This document shows, one piece after another, positions 57,577 to 64,000 of a stretch of 64,000 bases of DNA. Source of the stretch: a virus. Location: positions 1 through 64,000 of the IMG/VR virus record IMGVR_UViG_3300025000_000091. The stretch is one strand, 5' to 3'. The notes under the pieces were generated by a model. That model did no database searches. It worked only from the letters and a program-made list of their open reading frames with translations, and was not told where the DNA came from. The translations under genes were made by a program, and so were the position numbers. Each line of letters starts with the position of its first letter. Within the stretch, counting starts at the first letter, position 1.

Positions 57577-58607
57577 AAGCTGCAATACTTACAGAACTGA
57601 ATCAGAATTTGGTTGTTGCGAATATATCTCTTCCGAATATTCTTGATGTTGGACAGGTACTTGTAAGGGTATTTGCTTCTGGTATTTGTGGCGCTCAGAT
57701 TGGGGAAATATCTGGGGCAAAAGGGCCAGATAAATATCTTCCCCATCTTCTCGGGCATGAAGGCGGTGGTATTGTAGAGAAAGTTGGTCCTGGAGTAACA
57801 ACTGTAAAAAATGGGGATCATGTTTGTTTGCATTGGCGAAAAGGAGAAGGGATTAATGCAATACCGCCAAAATATAAACTTGGGGCAGAAACTGTTGGTG
57901 GCGGTTGGGTAACAACATTTAATGAAATGGCCGTTGTTTCAGAGAATCGTTTAACAAAGGTGCCTTCTGCTCTTCCTTTTGAGATTTCGGCCTTACTTGG
58001 ATGTGCGGTTACAACAGGATTTGGTTTAATAAATAATGAAGCACAATTAAAGATTGGACAATCCATTGCTGTTGCTGGTTGTGGTGGTGTTGGCCTTAAT
58101 GTGATTCAAGGGGCAAAACTTGTTTGTGCTGATAAAATATTTGGTATTGATATTCATGATAGCAAACTTGAAATGGCAATGAGATTTGGTGCAACTCATT
58201 TGATTAATTCCAGTATTGATCAAGAGTTTATTATTGACGAAATAAACAAATCTACAAGTGGAAAGGGTGTAGATGTATTTGTCGATTGTACCGGAGTCCC
58301 TGAAATTATTGATATGGGATTACATTTATCGAAGAAATTAATTCTTGTTGGTCAACCTAAGATTGGGGTTGATTATAAGATTTCCAATGCAAGAAATATG
58401 TATACCGGGAAAACAATAATTGATAGTCAAGGAGGGCTGACCAATCCAACTGTTGATATTCCTCGATATGCCGCACTTTATTTGAATGGGAAAATAAATC
58501 TTGAGGACTTGATTACCAGGAGATTTCCATTGAGTGAAGTAAACAAGGCAATTGAAATGGTTAAATCAGGAAAAGTTTGTCGTTGTATTCTGGAGATGAA
58601 TCAATGA
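57573..58607 (+). CDS. Zinc-dependent medium-chain dehydrogenase
   Basis: 344 residues from a TTG start coupled to the previous TGA (TTGA), with ggag eight bases ahead. Catalytic zinc ligands are Cys 39 (SGICGAQIGE) and His 62-Glu 63 (LLGHEGGG). The Rossmann loop AGCGGVG lies near 175. The four-Cys structural-zinc lobe of alcohol dehydrogenases is not present. It should oxidise or reduce a sugar-type alcohol with NAD(P). Confidence 0.8.
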   Translation: MKAAILTELNQNLVVANISLPNILDVGQVLVRVFASGICGAQIGEISGAKGPDKYLPHLLGHEGGGIVEKVGPGVTTVKNGDHVCLHWRKGEGINAIPPKYKLGAETVGGGWVTTFNEMAVVSENRLTKVPSALPFEISALLGCAVTTGFGLINNEAQLKIGQSIAVAGCGGVGLNVIQGAKLVCADKIFGIDIHDSKLEMAMRFGATHLINSSIDQEFIIDEINKSTSGKGVDVFVDCTGVPEIIDMGLHLSKKLILVGQPKIGVDYKISNARNMYTGKTIIDSQGGLTNPTVDIPRYAALYLNGKINLEDLITRRFPLSEVNKAIEMVKSGKVCRCILEMNQ

Positions 58608-59350
58608 ATAATGTTGGCAAATTTCTGAAAGAATTACAACTGGTTGACATAGGATTGACCAAGATTAGGGTTGGTCCTGATCATGATGGTGGCTATGTTG
58701 TTTTGAAAGAAATCTGTGAACAATCAGATGCATTATATTCCTATGGGATCGGGGATGATGTTGAGTTCGAACTTGATTTATTGAATAGATTTCTTAATAT
58801 TCAGAAGGCATTTTTGTTTGACCCGACAATTGATGGATTACCTAAACAGAATGGGAGATTTGTATTTGTCAAAGAAGGAATTGAGAATTCGTTGAAATTT
58901 TTCAAATTCCATAAATCCCCAATGCTTAAAATTGATGTTGAATATAATGAGTGGGAAGCGTTAAACAAAATTGCCCCACTTGAATTATATAGTGCTTCTC
59001 AAATTGTGATTGAATTTCATCTTGTTCATTGTGAACCAAGAGAAGGATTGACTAAATATTTCAATAGTTTTTATTCTGGTGTTTTTGAAAAGTTTAATGA
59101 GGAATTGTTTTCTGCTTATCTTGATATATTGAGAAAATTGAAGGATAGTTTTCATCTTGTCCATATCCATCCCAATAATTCACTTGGAATGCGGGAAATG
59201 AATGGATATCTGGTTCCTCCGCTGTTGGAATGTACATTTGTCCATAAAAATTTGGTGGACAATTTTGTACCGGCTGAATATCAAGGGAGTGTCCAAGGGC
59301 TTGATTATCCTAACAAGAATGACCGTCCTGATGTGGGGTTTATATGTTGA
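58604..59350 (+). CDS. FkbM-like methyltransferase
   Basis: 248 residues starting at the ATG overlapping the previous stop. IRVGPDHDGGYVVL, SYGIGDDVEFELDLL and MLKIDVEYNEWEAL are the SAM-binding and acidic motifs of FkbM/Methyltransf_21-type enzymes, which often O-methylate sugars. Located between the dehydrogenase and the transketolase half. Confidence 0.7.
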   Translation: MNNVGKFLKELQLVDIGLTKIRVGPDHDGGYVVLKEICEQSDALYSYGIGDDVEFELDLLNRFLNIQKAFLFDPTIDGLPKQNGRFVFVKEGIENSLKFFKFHKSPMLKIDVEYNEWEALNKIAPLELYSASQIVIEFHLVHCEPREGLTKYFNSFYSGVFEKFNEELFSAYLDILRKLKDSFHLVHIHPNNSLGMREMNGYLVPPLLECTFVHKNLVDNFVPAEYQGSVQGLDYPNKNDRPDVGFIC

Positions 59351-60066
59351 ATGAAAGGTCAAAACAACTTCGCCGTGATACATTAAAACTTTCTACTGCA
59401 AACGGTGGGTATCATTATGGTGGTTGTTTTTCAATTGTTGAAATTTTAATTGCTCTTTATGATTTTTGTCTTAAAGAAGATGACAAGTTTGTATTGAGCA
59501 AGGGCCATGCTTGTTGGCCGCTCTATGTGATTCTTCAGGAACATGGGTTGAATCCGAAATTATCTGGACATCCTGAAAGAGATGTAGCAAATGGCATAAA
59601 TTATACAACAGGATCATTGGGCCATGGTTTTCCTGCTGCTGTTGGAATGGCATTTGCCAAAAAGATGAAAGGTGAATCAGGGAATGTTTATGTTTTGATG
59701 GGTGATGGCGAGGCCCAGGAGGGTACGACTTGGGAATCAATGTTAATTGCCAAAAAACATAATCTTGATAATTTAATTGTAATTGTTGATGAAAATAGAA
59801 TTCAAGGTTCAGGCTGGAATCAAGATATTTTATCATTTAATTTGTATGAAGTAACAAATGCTCTTGGTTTTGATACTTGGATTGTTGATGGACATAATGT
59901 TGATCAATTGAGAAAGATAATTGAAGAACCTTGTAAAACAACTAAATTTATAATTGCCCAAACGACAAAGGGCAAAGGTGTTTCCTATATGGAAAATGAT
60001 CCTAAATGGCATGCCAATTGGCCTAATAAAGAATTTATGGATTTAGCTTTCGAGGAATTGAATTGA
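59344..60066 (+). CDS. Transketolase-like, N-terminal (TPP-binding) half
   Basis: 240 residues. SKGHACW holds the TPP-site His 55, GSLGHGFPAAVGMA follows, and GDGEAQEGTTWES...DEN (120-151) is the TPP/metal motif. This is one half of a two-chain transketolase; the pyrimidine half is at 60843. Such split pairs are known in bacteria, but the halves are usually adjacent, not interrupted by another gene. Confidence 0.88.
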   Translation: MLNERSKQLRRDTLKLSTANGGYHYGGCFSIVEILIALYDFCLKEDDKFVLSKGHACWPLYVILQEHGLNPKLSGHPERDVANGINYTTGSLGHGFPAAVGMAFAKKMKGESGNVYVLMGDGEAQEGTTWESMLIAKKHNLDNLIVIVDENRIQGSGWNQDILSFNLYEVTNALGFDTWIVDGHNVDQLRKIIEEPCKTTKFIIAQTTKGKGVSYMENDPKWHANWPNKEFMDLAFEELN

Positions 60067-60839
60067 AATTGAACGATATTATATTTGTTCCATCTGTTCA
60101 GCATACCGGAACTTGGTTTGTGATAAATTTTCTTTTGAATTTCTTTGAACAAGAAAAAGAACTTACTTTGTTGCTTGAAGATAGGAAGAAATACGATGCA
60201 GAACATATTAATTATCAATACAAGTATGATTGCCCTCTTGATAAAAAAACAATTGCTCATATTCATTTACCGATAGTCCAGCAGGATAGTGGTCTTGATT
60301 TAATGGATGAACAATTTTATAATGGTTGGAAAAGTAATCTTGAGACAATGAGAAGTCTTCCGATTTCGACAATTTTATTGTTCTGTAATTTTTTTAAAAC
60401 AGTTATTCCGGTGCGCGATCCATTGGCCGCAATATTGACAAGAGAAGTAAGGCATCCTCAATTCAGACATTTTTATATTATTGATAATTTTGTTGCATTG
60501 GCTACGGAATTTGTTCAACATCCGAATATTATGTTTTTACCTATTGATTTGAATTATTCATTTGAGCAACGAAAAGATTTATTATTGAAGGTATTAAATC
60601 ATTGTGAAATTGATAATTTTGATGAAAGTATTGTCAATAAATATGCTGAAGAATGGATTCCACAAAATATAACACCGAATAATAAATTTAAAGAAATGTA
60701 TGAGAATAAGGATATTGACGGGATAATGAATTTGTTGGGACAAAAACAAGCAAGTGTTAAGTATTTACAGAATATGGCATCAATTATTTTTCCATTTATG
60801 ACTTCTTTTGGCTATACAAGAGAGAATTTTATTTGGTGA
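60063..60839 (+). CDS. Sulfotransferase-like protein
   Basis: 258 residues from a TTG start overlapping the previous TGA. VPSVQHTGTWFVINFLL resembles the 5'-phosphosulfate loop that binds PAPS. TVIPVRDPLAAILTREVRH matches the 3'-phosphate RDP motif with nearby basic residues. It would transfer sulfate to a sugar or lipid if it binds PAPS. It separates the two transketolase halves. Confidence 0.6.
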   Translation: MKLNDIIFVPSVQHTGTWFVINFLLNFFEQEKELTLLLEDRKKYDAEHINYQYKYDCPLDKKTIAHIHLPIVQQDSGLDLMDEQFYNGWKSNLETMRSLPISTILLFCNFFKTVIPVRDPLAAILTREVRHPQFRHFYIIDNFVALATEFVQHPNIMFLPIDLNYSFEQRKDLLLKVLNHCEIDNFDESIVNKYAEEWIPQNITPNNKFKEMYENKDIDGIMNLLGQKQASVKYLQNMASIIFPFMTSFGYTRENFIW

Positions 60840-60842
60840 TAT

Positions 60843-61325
60843 ATGAGAAGGGCGTTCGGTAAAACTATTGTAAGGCTTGGGGAGAAGGATAAACGAATTG
60901 TCGTTCTTCACGGTGATGTATTTCAGGAAATGGATGAATTTCAGAGACGGTTTCCTGATCGGATTTACAACATGGGGATTTGTGAACAGTCCCTCCTTTC
61001 TGTAGCTGCTGGAATGGCTTGTGAAGGATTGAGGCCAATTGTTTATTCCTTGACTCCGTTCCTGATTGAAAGGCCATTTGAACAATTAAAGATTGATATT
61101 GATGAGCAGAATTTGCCAGTAATACTGGTTGGCAATTCTGACTATCCTACGCATGGGCCGACCCATAGGGCATTGAATCCCGAGGGGCTTATTGGTTTGT
61201 TGAAAAATGTTCATGGTTTCTTTCCGAGAAATCAATTTGAGACCGAAAAGGCAATGCTTGATGCTTATTTGATGGGAGTTCCAGCGGTAATTTGCTTGAA
61301 GAATGAGAGGCTGCCATTCATATGA
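60843..61325 (+). CDS. Transketolase-like, pyrimidine-binding domain
   Basis: 160 residues. RIYNMGICEQSLLSVAAGMACEG includes the catalytic Glu 48 that activates TPP. RPIVYSLTPFLIERPFEQLKIDI, GPTHRALN and VPAVICLKNERLPF complete the Pyr domain. It lacks the C-terminal domain of full transketolase and must pair with the product of 59344-60066. Confidence 0.85.
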   Translation: MRRAFGKTIVRLGEKDKRIVVLHGDVFQEMDEFQRRFPDRIYNMGICEQSLLSVAAGMACEGLRPIVYSLTPFLIERPFEQLKIDIDEQNLPVILVGNSDYPTHGPTHRALNPEGLIGLLKNVHGFFPRNQFETEKAMLDAYLMGVPAVICLKNERLPFI

Positions 61326-61969
61326 AAGTTATGATTACAGGTGCATCTCGGGGACTTGGAAAAGAACTTGTTAATGTATTTTCTGGCCATGGGAATTATT
61401 TGATAATGAGTAATCGTAATGACATTTATGAATTGCATGAAGAAGGTGTTGTGGTAAGCGGGGATTTAACTCATCCCGCAACAATCAATACATTATGTCA
61501 TGAAGCAGAATTGGTTGATGGGATTGATATATTGATTAATTGTGCCGGGATTTATGCTAATGGGGAATTTAATCAAGCAGAACTTAAAAAAGTAATGGAT
61601 GTAAATTTTTTCGCAACAGTCCTTCTGACTATGAAATTATTCCCGCTATTCCGCAGGCGGAATGGGGGCTGTATCGTTAATTTAAACTCTCTGGCTGGGG
61701 TAGTAGCCGGAAAGGGAGAAATGGCATACGCAGCCAGTAAACACGCCTTAAAAGGGTTCTTCGATTCTTTGAAATTTGAAGCCACAAAATACAATATAAA
61801 AATTTTGAATGTTTATTCCGGGGCAATGAAAACCGATATGACAAAGCATCGTCCTGACTGGGATAAACTTATTGACCCGAAAGAAGTTGCAAGAGTTATT
61901 TTTGATTTATGTCAAAATTATAAATCATTAAACATAAATGAGATTACAATTACCCGGAGCAATTATTAA
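61322..61969 (+). CDS. Short-chain dehydrogenase/reductase
   Basis: 215 residues. The Rossmann loop is GASRGLGK (7-14), then NCAG (73-76), and the catalytic Ser 123, Tyr 136 and Lys 140 (YAASK), the complete SDR set. It probably acts on the keto or hydroxyl group of the sugar made in this operon. Overlaps the transketolase gene by four bases. Confidence 0.85.
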   Translation: MKVMITGASRGLGKELVNVFSGHGNYLIMSNRNDIYELHEEGVVVSGDLTHPATINTLCHEAELVDGIDILINCAGIYANGEFNQAELKKVMDVNFFATVLLTMKLFPLFRRRNGGCIVNLNSLAGVVAGKGEMAYAASKHALKGFFDSLKFEATKYNIKILNVYSGAMKTDMTKHRPDWDKLIDPKEVARVIFDLCQNYKSLNINEITITRSNY

Positions 61970-64000
61970 ATGAATGCATTAACCAAATGTATTTGTAATA
62001 GTGACCGTTTCACAGAGCGGGAATCACAATATTATGAAGTGACCCCAGAAGGGGAAACTGTAATTGCTAAAAATGGATCAAGAATAAAATTGGCCGAATG
62101 TCTTGATTGTGGGGTTATTCGACAGACAACTCTTCCTTTTGTTAAAACAGAATATAAGAAATATTATCAGGAATATCAGCCGGTAAATGAACAATATAAG
62201 GCAAAAGATTATGATCATGACTTGAGAATTGCTAAATTACGGGCAAATGATTACGGAATTTATGGAGGTTGTGAACTTATTTTGCTTGATGTTGGTTCCG
62301 GTTCCGGGGCGTTTGTAGATGAATGCCGGTCCAGGGGTGCGGCGGCTTATGGTTGTGAGATTTCCCAATATGCCTATGCCCCTACTGGGAATTTTATTTA
62401 TAATGGGATGTTGGAGGATATTGCATTCCCAACTGATCATTTTGATGTTGTAACGTGCCATGATGTATTAGAGCATTGTCTTGACCCGGTTTCTTTTATA
62501 AAGGAAATGTTCAGAATTACCAAACAGGGTGGAAAATGTATTATTGATTTTCCCAATTTTCATGTTGAGGCTGGAAAACATCATTGGAAGATTGAACATA
62601 TTTGGTATTTTAATACAGATCAATTAAAAGAATTGCTTGCAAAAACAGGATTTATAATCAGTGGAATAAAAAATCCAATTGAATCAAAAATATTATTTAC
62701 TTGTGCCAAACCAGAAGAAGATAGAAAAACAATTTTGCTCCCTCCTGGGATTGGGGACTCATATTGGTCCTTGATTAAATTACCGGCATTGATTGAAAGG
62801 GAAAATATTGGAATTCCTGAAATAGCAGTTGCTTGTAATAAAGAGAAAAAATACAACGGACACAAGAGGGCATTTCCTTTTATTGAAATGTTTCCTTTTG
62901 TTCATTCTTCCGGGTTCTCTCTTTCTACAGATGGGGAAAGTAATAAAAAAATCTGGAAAGAAGCGTATGCTCAAGAAGGAAGGACAATTTTCAGAGATGT
63001 TTTAAATTGTAATTATTTCGTTTCATATAATGGCCATTTACGAATTGGCAAAAGTATGAATGAGATTGATCCTGATTTGAAATGTTCCTGGAATCCGAAA
63101 ATGTTTGTTTCTCTTGAACAACTTAATTTTCAGAAGATGTGTCAAGAACAATTTGGGAAATATATTGTTTTTTATTTTATTTTTGGTGGGACTTATAGTT
63201 ATTGGACGCAGCAATTCCCAATTAAGAATATTATTGGGTATATCAGGAAGGTATTGAATCGGACAGGATTGAAAGCAGTATTTACCGGAGCAATATGGGA
63301 TGGTGATGATAATCCATTGAATGAAATAAAAAAGAATTTTCCTGACTCAATTGATCTTGTAGGGAAGACGACTGTTCAGCAATTGTTTGGATTATTGAAA
63401 GGTTCAGAATTGGTTGTTGGTTATCCTTCCGGGTTGACAATTCTTTCTGCTTCGATGGGGATTAAAACCCTTACAATATGGAACGATTATTATAATAGGG
63501 ATTTTGCCTGGAATTGTGTTCAACCGGAAGTTTGGAATAAAACATATTTTACCGAAAATACAAATGGGATTAATGTTAATTCATTAACAACTAAATCAAT
63601 AGGAATAATCGAAGGGATTGCAAAACCTTCCAAACTTCCTTTGCCAACAGGAAAGAGGGAAGTTCAAACAAAGAAAAATGAAAAGGTTATTAAATCTGTT
63701 GAATTAAAACGTTCTCCTTGTTTGACAATTGCTTGTGTCCTCAAATCTGGTGGGGATTATGACGAAAAATACGTCCAGATTATGAAACGAATGATTGAAA
63801 AGACTGTAACAATTCCTTATAAGTTTTGTGTTTTAACTGATATGAATGTTAAGGATATTGAATTAATTATACTTAAAAAGAATTTTCCGGGTTGGTGGTC
63901 CAAACTTGAATTATTTTCTCTTTATGGTCCGGTACTTTATATTGATCTTGATACAGTAATTTTACATAATATTGATAAACTTGTAAATTCTGTATCAAGG
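61970..64000 (+). CDS. Methyltransferase-glycosyltransferase fusion (3' truncated)
   Basis: At least 677 residues, open to the right edge, starting one base after the SDR stop. The N-terminus has four Cys (CICN...CLDCG) and a methyltransferase core LLDVGSGSGAFVDECRSRG with HDVLEHCLDP. The middle (LFGLLKGSELVVGYPSGLTILSASMGIKT) resembles heptosyltransferase-like GT9 folds. The C-terminus (CVLTDM, FPGWWSKLELFSLYGPVLYIDLDTVI) has the DxD motif of a GT-A glycosyltransferase. Three domains suggest transfer of a methylated sugar. Confidence 0.75.
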   Translation, partial: MNALTKCICNSDRFTERESQYYEVTPEGETVIAKNGSRIKLAECLDCGVIRQTTLPFVKTEYKKYYQEYQPVNEQYKAKDYDHDLRIAKLRANDYGIYGGCELILLDVGSGSGAFVDECRSRGAAAYGCEISQYAYAPTGNFIYNGMLEDIAFPTDHFDVVTCHDVLEHCLDPVSFIKEMFRITKQGGKCIIDFPNFHVEAGKHHWKIEHIWYFNTDQLKELLAKTGFIISGIKNPIESKILFTCAKPEEDRKTILLPPGIGDSYWSLIKLPALIERENIGIPEIAVACNKEKKYNGHKRAFPFIEMFPFVHSSGFSLSTDGESNKKIWKEAYAQEGRTIFRDVLNCNYFVSYNGHLRIGKSMNEIDPDLKCSWNPKMFVSLEQLNFQKMCQEQFGKYIVFYFIFGGTYSYWTQQFPIKNIIGYIRKVLNRTGLKAVFTGAIWDGDDNPLNEIKKNFPDSIDLVGKTTVQQLFGLLKGSELVVGYPSGLTILSASMGIKTLTIWNDYYNRDFAWNCVQPEVWNKTYFTENTNGINVNSLTTKSIGIIEGIAKPSKLPLPTGKREVQTKKNEKVIKSVELKRSPCLTIACVLKSGGDYDEKYVQIMKRMIEKTVTIPYKFCVLTDMNVKDIELIILKKNFPGWWSKLELFSLYGPVLYIDLDTVILHNIDKLVNSVSR

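Overview
The window is the genome, or most of it, of a tailed double-stranded DNA phage with a long tail. It carries a tape-measure protein, a lambda G/GT-like tail chaperone pair, a TerL/portal/Mu F-like head module and an HK97-type capsid. I see no integrase, repressor or partition gene, so a lytic lifestyle is likely, although genes outside the window could change that. A KdsB-like CMP-sugar synthetase, signal-peptide proteins, a small lipoprotein and a SleB-type endolysin point to a Gram-negative host. The host genus cannot be read from the sequence. Most of the window is AT-rich, but about 9060-16990 is clearly GC-richer.

Layout. From 48.1 kb to the right end (+ strand) lie the small and large terminase subunits, a KdsB-like gene wedged between terminase and portal, the portal, a head morphogenesis protein, a protease-scaffold fusion with two internal start sites, a decoration-like protein and the major capsid protein. 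After these comes an operon of carbohydrate-type enzymes that runs off the right end: MptE/DUF115-like glycosyltransferase, medium-chain dehydrogenase, FkbM-like methyltransferase, split transketolase, sulfotransferase, short-chain dehydrogenase and a methyltransferase-glycosyltransferase fusion. If the genome is circular or circularly permuted, this leads back to the left end (+ strand): tail tube, tail chaperones with a -1 frameshift, tape measure, tail tip and collar-type fibre. Next comes the GC-rich block with a long exported fibre, an SGNH esterase and a lysis region (holin candidate, phospholipase A2-like protein, coiled-coil membrane protein, exported nuclease-like protein, SleB endolysin). 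The block ends at a + strand terminator.

From about 47.9 kb down to 16.3 kb everything is on the - strand. This is the early/replication block: a sigma-like protein, primase, two winged-helix initiator-like proteins around a structured intergenic region, DnaC-like loader, DnaB-like helicase, DnaE polymerase, tRNA-Leu(UAA), sliding clamp, clamp loader, UvsY-like protein, gp32-like single-strand binding protein, RecA, flap exonuclease, endonuclease VII-like nuclease and a split SbcC with SbcD. Two groups stand out. One (33.7-38.6 kb) holds two SPL-like radical SAM enzymes, a fold-type II PLP enzyme and a GNAT-like protein. The other (28-29.4 kb) holds a third radical SAM enzyme with two Cys-rich partners. 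Genes are packed with ATGA-type overlaps. A recurring AGTATAATA element precedes several - strand gene groups.

How the parts may work together: the phage brings a nearly complete bacterial-type replisome plus recombination machinery. The radical SAM/PLP/GNAT set may modify DNA or another small substrate. The late-operon sugar genes may build, activate and transfer an unusual sugar to the virion or to the host surface. These last two statements are inference.
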